Positions 49,546-62,745 of a stretch of 64,000 bases of DNA are shown here, one piece after another; position 1 is the stretch's first letter, and every line of letters begins with the position of its first letter. The notes under the pieces were generated by a model. The model ran no database searches. It saw only the letters and a program-made list of their open reading frames with translations, and was not told where the DNA came from. The position numbers and the translations under genes are program-made. Source of the DNA: Heliocidaris tuberculata (Eukaryota; Echinodermata; Echinoidea; Camarodonta; Echinometridae); assembly GCA_025618425.1 (NCBI GenBank), contig CM046850.1:6223925-6287924 (forward strand), read 5' to 3'.

Positions 49546-50036
49546 GCTTGGAATTTCTTTTAATTGAAACCTTTCACGCAGTAGGACTCGGACATTTACA
49601 TCTCCCGTACTCCTGGATGTCAGTATAGACGCCGAATTGTACAGAATAGTGTACAAAAGATTTTTGCCAGCAGTGAGACACTTTTGCAAAGTAAACAATA
49701 CTATTGCGGTAGGAAGATGATTAGTCACTGGGCAAGGACGTATCGTCATCGCTGCGGAAGGGAGTTAGGACGTCATGATTATTGGCCACTAAATGAAAGA
49801 AGGAAATCGGGGAGAGTTATCCTTGACTTCATACGAACGAGGCCACTGATATTGATTAATTTTGACAGATGTCTTATAAGGATGATAAACAATATGTCTT
49901 TTTATGAGAAAAGGGATAATGACATAATGTGATGACATTAGATGTGCTGACGTTGAAAGTGTATACTGTACTTAGAAAGAGATAATAATTCAGTGATAAA
50001 AATAATAATGAAAATAATCGATATATAGCAATAATG

Positions 50037-50686
<650 letters not shown>

Positions 50687-50687
50687 A

Positions 50688-50876
50688 CAGTCAAACCTGC
50701 TTTAGCGACACCTGTATAGAAAGACCACCTGTCTATAAAGACAGTAATTTTTGTTTTCCTTGAAAAGTGTTTCTCATTGAAACGTGTATTGAAGGAACCT
50801 GTACATAAAGACCACCCGCTCATAAAGACCGCTTTTCTTGTCTCCCTTGAGTGGTCTTTATAGACAGGTTTCACTG
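50688..50876. mobile_element. TA-flanked pogo/mariner-like MITE inside the microsatellite
   Basis: A 189-bp element with ends CAGTCAAACCTG and the inverse of CAGTGAAACCTGTCTATAAA, flanked by TA at 50686-50687 and 50877-50878. An internal repeat, cataaagaccac, recurs in both orientations. TA duplication with CAGT-type ends fits the Tc1/mariner-pogo group. It is non-coding. Confidence 0.8.
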
Positions 50877-50878
50877 TA

Positions 50879-50879
50879 T

Positions 50880-50970
<91 letters not shown>

Positions 50971-50971
50971 G

Positions 50972-51021
<50 letters not shown>

Positions 51022-51035
51022 GCTACTACTACTAC
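50879..51035. repeat. ACT microsatellite
   Basis: (TAC)n with two TGC interruptions, beginning directly after the MITE. Confidence 0.95.
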
Positions 51036-51394
51036 AGGTCTTACCGTCAGTAGCCGTTAAAAGTGTGACAGCCACGGTGGAGTTAGAGAGACAGAGTGAA
51101 GGGTAAGCTCGACAAGGTAACGGTCACCATGACAAAGACATGATGTGCGATCAATTAACCGTCACTCCAAGGTTAAGCGTTGCCCCTTCCCCAGGAATAT
51201 AGATTCACAAGTTAAAGCGTGACCCCGATTTACGATGACCTTATACCGTTTCAAAGATTTTGAAAGACGTTTTCTTAACCTTTTAAAAGCTATTGGATGG
51301 TTAGGTTTAGGGTTAGCATGGTTAGGGTTGGTGTTATAAGTGCAGGGTTGAAGTTTAAATTTCGGATGGTGTATCATTTTAACAAAATGAATAT

Positions 51395-51543
51395 CAACAG
51401 CAGGTCGACTTTGCAGGATTTTCCCCTTGCCTTTGTACACACTGCCTCGCACTGAATGATGAGGGCTCTATATTCATTGTCCTTTATAGGCCGTTTTCGG
51501 AGTACATACCTTTGCTCGGTTTTCCGAAGTTGGGTCTGACTGT
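51395..51543. mobile_element. Solo right arm of the 413-bp MITE family
   Basis: It matches 7358-7504: agcaggtcgactttgca, gagggctctatattcat, ggccgttttcggagta and ggttttccgaagttgggtct, ending in GACTG. The left arm is missing, so it is a truncated or rearranged copy. Confidence 0.8.
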
Positions 51544-52009
51544 ACTGGGAGATAAACAAGTGGGAGAGGGTGTGTGAGTGGTCTGTATCGTCTTCTTTTT
51601 ATGATGCCTTCCCATATCCCCCCCCCCCTCTCTCTCTATCTCTCGCCCTCCCTCTTTTATCCCCGCCAATGACCGACAGTGGTCCACGTCTCCATCGTGC
51701 CCCTGTAACTTCACCACTATGCAACATGAATTCACGAGCTTAACGGTAGACTGATGTCACATTACCAAGGGACATGTGAAGCAAAAACAACATGTTTACT
51801 TAAAGCGGATATCCAAGTTGGCTCTTTGAATTGTGGGGGAATTATGTAGGATCTTGAGAGATCATAAAGAACTTGACATTTAAAGGTCAAAGACATCTGA
51901 GAGCGGATTATTGATGAGACTTAGTATGGAGGTATAGTCTACGGTGACAGAGCACCAGATCCATGAGGACTTTAAAAGGTAATGGATTGATTTAGTTTTG
52001 ATGGTTTAT

Positions 52010-52215
52010 TTTTACCCGAGTGCAAAAAAGCACGTATAGGCTTCTAAGCAGGCAAGCAGGGGACCGACGGCTCTAATTCCTCTACAAGGTAATGAGGATT
52101 AATGCCATACAAAAGGGCACTAGCGCATCCACTTGGTTTCGAATCCGGGTCTTCCAAGTTACGAGACCACTGCTCTTCACTGAATTATCGCCTCCTCTTC
52201 CGTAATGTGTAATAG
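52010..52215 (-). mobile_element. tRNA-derived SINE, minus strand
   Basis: The minus strand shows an A-box-like stretch (attcagtgaagagcagtgg) and a B-box GGATTCGAAACC (plus 52135-52146) at tRNA-like spacing. Then follows a SINE body with gcattaatcctcattacctt and gagccgtcggtcccctg. The acceptor stem and intact cloverleaf are not present, so it is a retroposed SINE rather than a tRNA gene. Limits are approximate. Confidence 0.6.
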
Positions 52216-52313
52216 GTGGCAGCAGTAGGATATCTCAAATTCAAATTAAAAAAAAAATAGATCACTGTTTCTTTCCCAATTTTCAAAGCAGAAAAAAGGG
52301 AAAGGGGTTTACC

Positions 52314-52440
52314 TCTCCCCCCCCCCCCCCCAATAGGATGTCATTTGGACGGGACCAGTTGCGTGAGTGTAGGGGTGGGGTGTGTGCGCGCGTGTGTGCG
52401 CGTGTGTAGGGGTGTGTGTGTGTGTGTGTGTGTGCGTGGG
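52314..52440. repeat. C run and GT/GC microsatellite
   Basis: A C run lies at about 52316-52331, then (GT)n with CG interruptions at 52380-52438. Confidence 0.85.
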
Positions 52441-52515
52441 GGAGAGAACGTGTGAAGGTGCGGAATCACTTTTTGTCAATATATATCCAAAACCTTTGTT
52501 CTAAGAACAAATCCA

Positions 52516-52800
52516 AACTTGATTTTTGATTTGATTTATTTTTTCCATTTAAAAAAAAAGCATACATGATTATTGACTCAATGATTAAAGATAAAACAAT
52601 GTAATAACTTTGTATATATCAAACTAACAATAAAAAGATAATGGTATTAAGAAGAGTACAAATATAATTTACACAAACGGATCATTATTGACCTAACATA
52701 ATAACATGCTAACATAACATGCTAAGAAACCAATGCTTGCATAATGCATGCCCTAAAGACTGCTGCTTAAAAGCATATAATAAGACGTTAAATCGAAAAT
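52516..52800 (-). mobile_element. Possible LINE 3' end, minus strand
   Basis: The plus strand begins gatttttgatttgatttatt, the inverse of an AATAAATCAAATCAAA tail like those that end many non-LTR elements. The following 280 bases are AT-rich and non-coding. No matching RT part is present. Confidence 0.35.
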
Positions 52801-53297
52801 CTAACAAGGTAAGCCTATATATGAAAATGTATAATATTGCTGTGTTATCAATACTTTTAATATGAAAAAATTCCCGCGCTCCTGCAAAACAGGAAAAATT
52901 GGTTTTATAGATACCACTTCAAATAACAGACCTGCCAACGGAACGGTCAAATTGCAAGCATAATACTCCCCTCTTCCATACAAGATCTGAAGAGTCATCT
53001 TAATGCTCTTCAATTGAAGGCAGACAACTTGCAGAAGAGCGTTTGTTTCAGCTTGAAATGTGGAACACGTGACAAAAGTAGGCTTCGCGATGAGCGCGAG
53101 CGATTCATGAGATGATGTCATTCAAGAAAGAGGAGAAGAGAAAGAAAATATAATGCAGAGATAAGCTACACTAAATTGAATTTTCGTCGGGTGATCAATG
53201 GATCGATTGAAAGAAGAGAAGCGGAATCGAATAACAACCGGTCGTCATCTGGAAACGCGCGATTCCGATGGAGTGATCATTGAATAGATGGTCTTGA

Positions 53298-53445
53298 GTA
53301 GTAAACAAGTGAATAAAAATTCCGTTGAACTCAGAAGTTTTCAAACTTTCGGCCATAGGCCTTCATCATTTTCCTGAAGAAGACCTATGGCCGAAAATTT
53401 GAAAACTTCTGAGTTTAACGGAATTTTTGTTTACTTTTTACTACT
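53298..53445. repeat. Fold-back palindrome with 50-bp core arms
   Basis: Arms 53315-53364 and 53379-53428 match at 47 of 50 positions across a 14-base loop, with weaker pairing further out. Each arm holds a GGCC-TAT-GGCC-GAAA-like segment; copy one reads tgatgaaggcctatggccga on the minus strand. Flanks show no terminal signals of a known superfamily. Confidence 0.85.
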
Positions 53446-54728
53446 GAATGAGAGAGTAATGTTGCGTAGCTTAAACCAAAGTTTCCCCAGAACTGTCCTT
53501 CCTTTTGAAATTTGTACCGCCTGATGTCGACGAACCATTGTGAAGATAAGATGTCCATAGACTTTCGATGTGTAGGTTCATGATTACTGTCAAAGGGCGA
53601 AAATAAAACATAATCGGAAATGTTTATTGGTGGTTAATGAGGAAAATTCATTGGTTGGCAGGGTAGTGACATAAATAATGGTATATTTACTACTGTATAT
53701 ACTTGTGCCTTTCGATAACATTTTCAAAGCACTTAACAGTGTATAGCCGGTGAAATAATGTAGCGCTGACATGGCAAAAGTATGGTCGTGACAATGGCGT
53801 AGTCGAAAAAAGGATGATGATAATAATGATAATAATTTTATTGTCGTAATTTCCCGATGATTATGATAATTACATCGACGATATCAAGAAAAGGATACAT
53901 GTATGAAAGTAACTATTACAAGTGACTGTTACTGTTGTAAATAGCCGAGAACAATAATGAATTGCAATTCATGGGACCGCTAATTGATATGGCCTAGTCT
54001 ATAGTATAGACTATTAGTGACCCCAACAAGATTAAACGAATCAATATTGAATGATTCAATAACTGTTGAAGAAAATGTGTACCTTAGATTAAAAGAAAGC
54101 CATGGCCGTAGGTATGCAGTATTACTACATGTTTTAACCATATCATAGGCACTACAATCAATAAATAATTCAAAAGTCTTATTAAGGTTTCCATAAAGAT
54201 TAAGTTTCCACTGATGGGTTTTTTACATTTTTATTTTGTTTATTGTTTAGAGAGCTTCGCAAACAAAAAAGCCTCTACTACCATGATCACGTTTCCGACT
54301 TTCAACTGTCCAATGTCTGCGAGAAAAATATCACACATTTAAAAATAATCCATGGCCGTAGGTGTGCAATATTAAACATTTTTATACCTGGGAACTGCAT
54401 AGATCAGTCAATTTTACAATTCCAATTTAATATATTTGATAATACTGTACTTCCAGCTGTTACCAATTTTCTGGAACAAATATAATCAATAAATAAGTCA
54501 AGAGTTTGATTGAAATTTTCTTGGATTAATTGTCCTCTATTAAGGAGTTTTTTTTTCTGTTTTAAAGCTTTGGAAAGATTCTGCAGTAAAAGGCCTGGAT
54601 TACGTTTCTTGCTCTTCCAGTGTGTGTCATACGTTATATCTTTCTGCCACTTATGATGATAACACGAGCTCTCAATTTCTGTCCTTTTTCCAGTCAGGGG
54701 AGTTTCCATTGCTGTCAGTGACATGATA

Positions 54729-54812
54729 GGGGGGGGGGGGGGGGGAGAGAGAGAGAGAGTGCGAAAGATAAAAATGGAGTTAATGAGAGAGAGAGAGAGA
54801 GGGAGAGAGAAG

Positions 54813-54870
<58 letters not shown>
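54729..54870. repeat. G run, GA and TA microsatellites
   Basis: About 16 G, then (GA)n, about 25 unrelated bases, (GA)n again and (TA)n over about 50 bp (54816-54866). Confidence 0.95.
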
Positions 54871-55387
54871 AGAGGGAGAGAGAGACACTTTTTTTTTCAA
54901 AATATTTTATTAGAGATTTCATTCAAAATAGATCATTACATAAAATAAATGTAAATAATTTCAAACAAATACAAATCTTCATTTCGTTTTCATACCATAG
55001 TGTTAAATTATTCACAAGAAAAGCATGGAAGAATGTTGGAATGAAATCACTAAGTAAATAATATATTGACAAACACTAACGTACGCCCTATACCCCCTCC
55101 CTATGTCCCACAATGTATAATATTCAATGTAAATGATCTTTCATTTATTATGTTAATGTTCTTTTTTGTGTTATTTTCCTAGTTCATATAAAGATCTCCT
55201 TTAAATGAATGAAGGGGTAAACAAAAATGTATAATTACGGTGTAATTAAATGAAATACAATTCTTCATGTTATATTCATATCATAAATAATAAGATGTGC
55301 ATTTAACAATTTACCCAAGAGAAGGGGAAAATGATCATTCATGAAAAGTAACATAATGCATATTTTTATATAAACCCTTCATCGGTA

Positions 55388-55635
55388 TACCTTGTTACCC
55401 CTTTCACTACTTAACCCCCCCCCCCCCCCCTTCACAACATTCACATTCACACTCACTAACATCCAACAAACATACCAAGATTTACACACGCACAACACTA
55501 GACACATCATACCTGCTCACATTCACATCCTTATTCACACACTCACACACACCCGCACGCACACCCACATACACACACAGACGTAGAGACAGACAGAGAG
55601 ATAGCCAGAGAGGGAGAGAACTGGGGACAGAGAGA

Positions 55636-55680
<45 letters not shown>

Positions 55681-55690
55681 AGAGAGTGAG
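55388..55690. repeat. C run, CA-rich tract and GA microsatellite
   Basis: About 17 C lie at 55414-55430, then an imperfect CAC/ACA-rich stretch to 55578 and (GA)n at 55630-55678. Confidence 0.85.
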
Positions 55691-57289
55691 AACGAGGAAG
55701 AGGTTAAAATTAGGGGTCAGTGTAATTACTGATATATTAAGAAGTCTATATCTAGGAATCACCTTAAAGGTCATACACGGTGAAAACCATAATCTACTTT
55801 AACACACATTCATTCGATATGTGACAGTGCATATTTTCACTTTATTTCAAATTGATACTTGCGAGATAATATCAAGTTTCATGCCATGGTTCTCTAAACC
55901 TCAACAGCTCCATGACATGCCTGACAAAATTAAGATTCCGTGACACATTTGGTTGAAAATTTGTCACTGATGTTTATCTTGGTAAATAATTTAATGTTAT
56001 AAGCTACCATAATCATTAACGATGCAATAAATGTTACTTATCAGAAAGGAAAACCAAACTCTTCTCAGTGCATATTGATTAAACGGACTTTGGGCGATAT
56101 TTTCCTCCATGGCACTCAAAGAATAGAGCGCACAAGTATACGAAGGTATCAAATGAAATATCTTGAAAAAAGGCCCATTAATAATTCGAAGTGAACAACA
56201 AAATGCGTTTCAGATTAAAGCTCTTGTGTTTGATATCGTTCCATTTCTTCTGGCATCTTTCTGAAATACATCACAAACACTTTCGCTTATTAGCGGTGTG
56301 ATTGAAAAGTCGGTTTAAGCTATGCAGACGTACATGTATATCGGAAATGTCTGCCTGTTGATTACATTTTATCGATAGCTCCTCACGCAGATTATCGTTT
56401 TCTTCGACAAAACAGTATAAAACAAAAACAAAAATAGAAAGGCACTGCGTCGCTTTCCCGAGGCACTTTTAATCAAGAAATTAGAAAATAAAACTCCGTT
56501 TCGGATATTGCAATGTGTCTTTTGATATGCAATAGGCTTCGAATAATAATAGCAAAAAATGGAGACCATTTTCATATTTCGTAATCTGCACCAAACACCG
56601 AGTAGCGTACGTGTCCCAGTTTTATTTTTGATGCACGTTATGATCCCCAAAAGACCTCATACTCGGGCCTTAAACTCGTTACTATAAAATATAAGATACA
56701 TTATTATTTTCTTGTTTTGGATAAACCTATCCTTGAGTTCAAGTTCCCAAAGATAGGGGCCGTGGAGTATTTTTGAAAGTGGGTGCCCGGGCTGAGCATG
56801 CCCCAACAATCCCCACCCCCCCCCCCCCCCCCCGGTTCTGCGGCCCATGGTAAATACTATATAGTATGTACCATGTAGTAATGAAGCAGTTACTGTTTCC
56901 CAAGTGCGATGAAGACCATGCAGTGGACCAATATTGTTGCATAAATAATATAATGTATATATTTTATTCTTGTTTGTCAGAGAAATTGGTGTGAAAAGAA
57001 ACACCTCAGAAAAATAGCTTCCAAGTGTCTGGGACCCCTCCCCCCTTTTTTTTTTAAAGAGCTAGCATAATAATGGATGTCACAATTATCTATTGTAAAG
57101 TATATATTCTTATTTTTAATCACATCCTAAAATGTTGAAGTATTTTTACATCCGGGGTTTGAGATTTTCGATTTTGTATATATCTTCATACTTGCTACTG
57201 ACAAATATTTTAAAGAACTGATTCCTTTTCACGGGACTGCAAAGAAAGTTTGTATACCCAGGCTTCATCCTATGCAGGCTACGCCACGC

Positions 57290-58215
57290 AGTTCTTTAAA
57301 GGAAAATATGCAGTTCTGGCAAGCCATCGAAAACGGATATCTTGGATTTCTGTTCATTAACAGCAAGATACTAGCAATACTAAGATGCTGTGAAAATTTT
57401 ACCTCCTACAAATAATGGAATATTTAAAATGATTTGGTAACTTTGTAGAGGCTTGATAAAATCTAAGCTGCCTGGCCTTACATGCTATAAATGTATATAA
57501 TATGTTGTAAAAATGAAGCCCAGGAAAAAAAAAGCACTTCAAACTCATCATGTGCTGCACAAAAGTAAACATATGCAAGTGACCGGAAATGCCAGACTCA
57601 TTTTCCCCCATAGACACAGTGTTAGACTAAAGCGTATGGCCATACGCTTTCTTAAATGGGAGTATTCAGTCATAGATATCTTGATAATAGCATTATATAT
57701 TTGAAAACCTTTCTATGCCTGCCTATTTATTTATCCTTTTAAACATCATTATACAAGACAGATATCAAAATTCAACTATTCATTAAATCAAGCCTCCACA
57801 AAGTTACCGAATCCCTTTAACCATGTTAACAAATGACAGGCAAAACATCATACCGGGCCAGGGATGTAAACTCTGAACAGCGGCAGCGTGCACTCTACAC
57901 TATAAAAAAAAAAAAAAAACCTACGAGGAGTGTGTGTATACTACACACTGTGACACACATGCTATCTCCATGTGAAGCCCCAATATTGCTGTGAGGGGAG
58001 CCGTTTGGGAGAACAGGTCCTAGTGTAGGGCAGTATGCTGCCCTGATCTAGCGTTCTTTACAGACATTCACACTAAATTCACCGGAAATCGTTGATGGAA
58101 CACCGAATGATCTGGTGCAAACATCTTTTGATAAAAGGACAATATTTCTTTCCAATTTCCTTTTTGCTACCAAAACTGCACATGAGCTTTAAGATGCTAA
58201 TGTGAAAAGTCGTAA
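57290..58215. mobile_element. Diverged relative of the 28878-29772 element, split by a nested MITE
   Basis: Blocks shared with 28900-29430 include agcaatactaaga.gctgtga, gaagccccnatattgctgt, ggggagccgt, cagacat..acact.aa.ttcacc, tttctttccaatttt and cttttttgctaccaa. Sequence between the two halves (57428-57816) is absent from the other copy. The TA-flanked ends were not found here. Confidence 0.65.
57428..57816. mobile_element. piggyBac-like MITE, family 4, nested
   Basis: It lies between TTAA 57424-57427 and TTAA 57817-57820. The inner ends pair as GGTAACTTTGTAGAGGCTTG on the left and the inverse of GGTAACTTTGTGGAGGCTTG on the right. Its absence from the matching place in the 28.9-kb relative shows it is an insertion. 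Confidence 0.75.
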
Positions 58216-58270
58216 TATTACATGTATCAATAATCTAGTGATGTTTATGGTTGTAGATTTGTAAAGTTAA

Positions 58271-58629
58271 AGGGAAGGTTGAGTTCTAGGAAAGGTAAAA
58301 ATAATTTGTGAGATTTCTCATTCCTTTTATGTCAGTTTGGAAGAACATCATTGTAGAAATGTCCCCTGAAAATGATTGCTCTTCAAATGCCCCCATATTC
58401 AAAATATGACAAGAAACAGCTGAAATGTTCGGGCCGAACAACATTGTGTGTAGTCCCATATACACATTTCTGCGTGCAGTGCATGTGACTCTCAGCAGGA
58501 TTGAGTTAATCTGGTGATGCCAAGACCGTGCAACTTACATCAATTCTTATGTGCTATACATGTAATCAACCTTTCCTAATTGCCTTATTTTCACACTTCA
58601 ATCTCATGACCAGAACTCAACTTTATAAG
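58271..58629. mobile_element. piggyBac-like MITE, family 2, copy C
   Basis: The left TTAA is at 58267-58270, followed by AGGGAAGGTTGAGTTCT. The right end is cagaactcaactttataag, where the TTAA appears mutated. It aligns with 26265-26607 and 47175-47551. Confidence 0.7.
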
Positions 58630-59131
58630 ACACGAAGTTACTTTTGAGCTGACATCACTTCACAACTTCACCACAATGTGCAAATACGCCTATTCTCCAA
58701 GGGAGTGGCATGGTTGCTAACTTGTCCAAATAATGTTATTATGCCAAATATTATCTAACGGAAAAGTACTATAAACCTAATTTACCACTATCATCGACCT
58801 TAATTTAAAAAAAAAAAGGGGGGGGGGGATTCAAATTTTCTCATAAATAAGCACTGAAATGAAGGTTCAGTTACTTCTTATAATAATGAACCCTTTCTGA
58901 AGAAGAAAAAAAAACACCGTTAATATTCATTATTTTGAAACACTTTAAGTGCTGGGTACCCTCATCTTCCGTTTCCTGTATATGTTTACATACTTAAAAT
59001 TAAATCTCTGAACCCTATAGAGACTAGGTCACTGGCTCTCTTTGAACCAGATACGATGCATCGCAAACATATTTTTTATGATTTATGATTATGTTTATTT
59101 TGTATTTTTGTATTTTTTGTTTTATTTATTT

Positions 59132-59169
<38 letters not shown>

Positions 59170-59424
59170 TTTTTTTTTGGGGGGGGGGGGGAGTAGCCAC
59201 ATTTAAACAAACCATTTAGCCACTATCTCGCATTCAAGCATGATAAGGGTAAGGTGAACATGGTGAATGAACTATCCTATTGGAATCGGATATTATTTGA
59301 AGTGTAATCTTTCTCATTTTGCACTGTTTGAAGATAAAGTTTAGTTGTGATCATGCGATTGCATATTGAGAGAAACTGTCTACAGAAGTTATAATGAAAG
59401 CTTGATTACATTACATAAGAATTA
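58630..59424. other. Intergenic DNA with A/G and T/G runs
   Basis: A11-G10 lies at about 58808-58828. (GTTTT)n passes into T then G runs at 59130-59191. Nothing else is recognised. Confidence 0.5.
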
Positions 59425-59775
59425 TTGTACATTGTGAGCTATTGGAATCATCACATTTTATGTTCTCTTCTGTTTCCATCCGCTGATTTCCGTCCTCTCT
59501 TTGTTTCTTCTCATCTTAATCTCATAATTCTACTTTCCAGCTCCTTTTCTTTGTTAAATGGGGACCTAACTCGACAAGCCTCGCTTTTTAGGTTCCCCCA
59601 CAAGTGTATATACTGTATGCGTTTATTACCTCTACTGGAAGATGTTTATTATACTGAGCTGTTATAATGTATTATCCTTTGTATTATGCCATTTGATTTA
59701 TATACTTATATTTTGCTTTCTCATGTACAAATGTAAACCGATCGTGAAAACAAATCAAATCAAATCAAATCAAAT
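59425..59775 (+). mobile_element. Probable LINE 3' end with CAAAT tail
   Basis: Non-coding sequence ends catgtacaaatgtaaaccga, then a (CAAAT)n tail of about five units (59750-59775). Short tandem tails are typical of non-LTR 3' ends. No RT is attached. Confidence 0.5.
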
Positions 59776-60090
59776 TGTAAATTGATTCAATCTCGCTGGA
59801 AGGCACTGGCCACAGATATGGGGACAACACAAACATTGGCCCCACAGTTTGATCAAGAATCTATTTTTGAAAAACATGTATTAGGCGACTTCAAGACTAT
59901 ACTCCTCTTCATGGGGCTTTTCTTTCACATTGGAACGACAATAATAATAAAGCTCGCATAATTTTTTTTCACTTTTACCAAAGCTTAGCCTTCCGGTGTT
60001 TTTTTTTTTTAAAGGGCTAGGGTATACAAGGAAGAAACTTTAGTGTCTAACGCCACTATTACAAGCTTAAAGTTCAGTAACCCAGGGTCC

Positions 60091-60345
60091 GCTCGCTATT
60101 TATATTTATAGAAAACCGCTATTCATTTAACACGCTTTATGAATATTGGTCCTTATGGATAGTTATGAATAGTGGTCCTTGTGAATGGAGGCTGGGCCTT
60201 ATGAATAGCGAGGTGATTTGTCTATGGTTTGCTCGCTATTTAGAAGGACCGTTATTCATACAAAAACCGCTATTCATTTAGTCACGCGTTATGGATAGCG
60301 GTCCTTATGAATAAGTGGTCCTTATGAATAGCGGTCCTTATGACT
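60091..60345. repeat. Two tandem palindromic units
   Basis: Unit 1 (60091 to about 60213) and unit 2 (60230 to about 60342) both begin gctcgctattta and end with the inverse tagcgaggt. Inside, tatgaatagcggtcctt and its inverse aaccgctattcat recur several times. Each unit could fold into a long imperfect hairpin. A short gtaaccca stretch flanks both sides. Confidence 0.75.
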
Positions 60346-60540
60346 AGCGAGGTTACCCCCAGTAACCCATAGCAGTACAGCGACTCCTTTTTTAGTGGCG
60401 TTTTTGCAGCATCTCTTGATAAAAAATGATGGGTATTATACAATATACATAAGCAGAAAGAGCAAAAATCACAAAAAAATAGTTTATTTTCAGTGCAGCA
60501 CTTTGTGCCGTTCAAGGATAATAGCGATTTAAACTTGTAA

Positions 60541-60569
60541 GTAATCATTGAATTCTGTAAATTGGTAAT
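60541..60569. repeat. Candidate left target-site duplication of the LINE
   Basis: gtaatca at the start and aaattggtaat at the end match the segment after the LINE tail (63412-63443). The middle differs and the lengths are 29 and 32, so the assignment is tentative. Confidence 0.45.
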
Positions 60570-62745
60570 GCAGTGTAAAATACCCTTCTATAATATACAA
60601 ACGGAATTTGTCTGAAGGGAATATTAACACATTTAAAGACAGACTTAACATAGTAGATTGGAATGATATTTATGATATGACTGATGTAAATAGTAGTTTT
60701 GAGGAATTTATGACTAAATTAACTAGTTTGTTTAATGAATGTTGTCCTATGAGAAAAGTTAATCTTCAAAATAGGAAAAGAATTCCAAAATCCCCATGGA
60801 TAACACCAGGCTTATTAAGATCAATAAATAGGAAAAATAATCTTTATTTGAAATATAAAGCGAATCCCACTGAAAGTTCTAAGTCGAAATATTTGAATTA
60901 TAAAAATACATTGACAGGGTTACTACGTAAAGAAAAAAAGATATATTTTTCACGACAATTTATGAATTGTAACAAAGATGCTAAAAACACATGGAAATTA
61001 ATCAATAAAGTTCTGAATAAACAGAAAAAGAAAAGTACTATTTCTAAGATACAAATTGATGAAAGAACTATTAAGGAGTTACAAGATATTGTTGATCACT
61101 TCAATGAATATTTTGTTGAAATAGGTCCAAATTTAGCAAGTAAGATACCAAACTGTGATAGAAAATTTTATGATTACTTACAAAACCCTAACCCTAATTC
61201 TATGTTTTTACTCCTGTAAATGAAGGTGAAGTTCTTGATATTGTTAACAATTTTATAATTAAACGCAGTTGTGGACATGATGGTCTGGATAATTTTATAA
61301 TTAAAAAAATTATAGCAAGTATTGTTGAACCATTCACTTATATATGTAATCTATCTCTGAGCACAGGTGTTTTTCCAAACAAAATGAAATTAGCCAAAAT
61401 AATCCCTATTTTTAAAAAGGGTAACCCCTTATCGTTGTCAAACTACAGGCCAATATCTTTGTTAACCACCTTTTCCGAAATACTTGAAAAAGTAGGTTTT
61501 ACTCGTACAATGGCTTTTTTGAATAATAATGATATTTTACATGAATCTCAGTTCGGGTTTAGAAAACACCATAATACAACACATGCTCTCCTGTCTCTAA
61601 TTAATAATATTACAAGTTCTATTGATAATGGTACCCACACAATAGGAATGTTCTTAGACTTCTCTAAGGCATTCGACACTATAGATCATGAAATTCTCTT
61701 CAGCAAACTTTCACATTATGGCATAAGGGGCATTGTTTCAGACTGGTTTCGAAATTATTTATACGAACGACAGCAATATGTCTGTATTGAAAATTGCATG
61801 TCGCATTTAAGAAATATAAATTGTGGTGTTCCACAGGGTTCTATTCTAGGCCCTTTACTTTTTATTTTGTATATAAATGACTTTCATAGATCATCAAATT
61901 CATTGACTTTTATTATGTATGCAGATGACACTAATCTATTTTTTTCGCATAAAAGCCTTGAAACTTTATGTAATGTGATTAATTCGGAACTGGATTCAGT
62001 TGCAATATGGATTAAGGCTAATAAGTTATCACTAAATCTAGAAAAAACAAATTACATGTTATTTAGTAATACTTTTAACGAACTACCTCATCCGATTTTA
62101 ATAGATAATACACAAATACAGAAGGTGATTGAAACAAAATTTCTAGGCACAATAATAGATAATAAACTTTCATGGAAGCATCATATTGATAATGTATGTA
62201 AATTGATATCCAGAAACATTGGTATGATTAATAAACTCAAATGGTCTTTTCCGCCAAATATTCTTTTATCACTATACTCCACACTGGTTTTACCATATCT
62301 TAATTATGGAATATTAGCATGGGGAAACAGTGCGGCATGCCTGTTAGACAGAGTTTTTTTATTACAGAAAAAGGCTATGCGAATTATAAGTAATGTTAAT
62401 TATCGCCACCACACAGATGGTCTGTTTCACTCTAATAATGTACTAAAAATTTATGATATTTATCGCCTCAATCTTCCTGTACTTATGTTTCAGTATCATA
62501 ACCACGAATTGCCCACTGTCTTCAATAATATATTTACAGTAAATAACGAAATCCATCATTATCCCACTAGACAAATAAATCTGTATCACTTGCCAAGAAC
62601 TTGTACAGCATTAACCCAGAATACTTTTTCATTTACTGCTCCTAAATTTTGGAATTCCCTCCCTTTAAATATACGAGACAGTATAAGTTTAAGTACGCTC
62701 AAACGTAAATTGAAAAAATCACTAATTGCTTTTTATGAACATTGA
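60570..62745 (+). pseudogene. LINE ORF2 C-terminal part: reverse transcriptase with one frameshift
   Basis: The first frame (to a stop at 61217-61219) carries the linker after the endonuclease: WITPGLLRSINRKNNLY, then KEKKIYF and NTWKLINKVL. One base appears lost in the T run at 61205-61209; the next frame then continues through CGHDGLDN, IIPIFKKG, LSNYRPISLL, QFGFRKHHNTTHALL, GMFLDFSKAFDTIDH, GVPQGSILGPLLFILYINDF and the catalytic YADD (61918-61929). It goes on to LNYGILAWGN, a KKAMRII block and TAPKFWNSLP near the end. It stops at 62743-62745. Apart from the missing endonuclease and the single shift, the RT is open throughout, so the copy is fairly young. Confidence 0.9.

Noticed and set aside
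52135..52200. Minus-strand tRNA gene
   Set aside because: Promoter boxes are present but there is no intact cloverleaf, and SINE body sequence follows.
54404..54720. Minus-strand frame of about 105 codons before a microsatellite
   Set aside because: No domain is recognised, the start lies near or in repeat, and a partial duplicate of the sequence near 54100 is not open.
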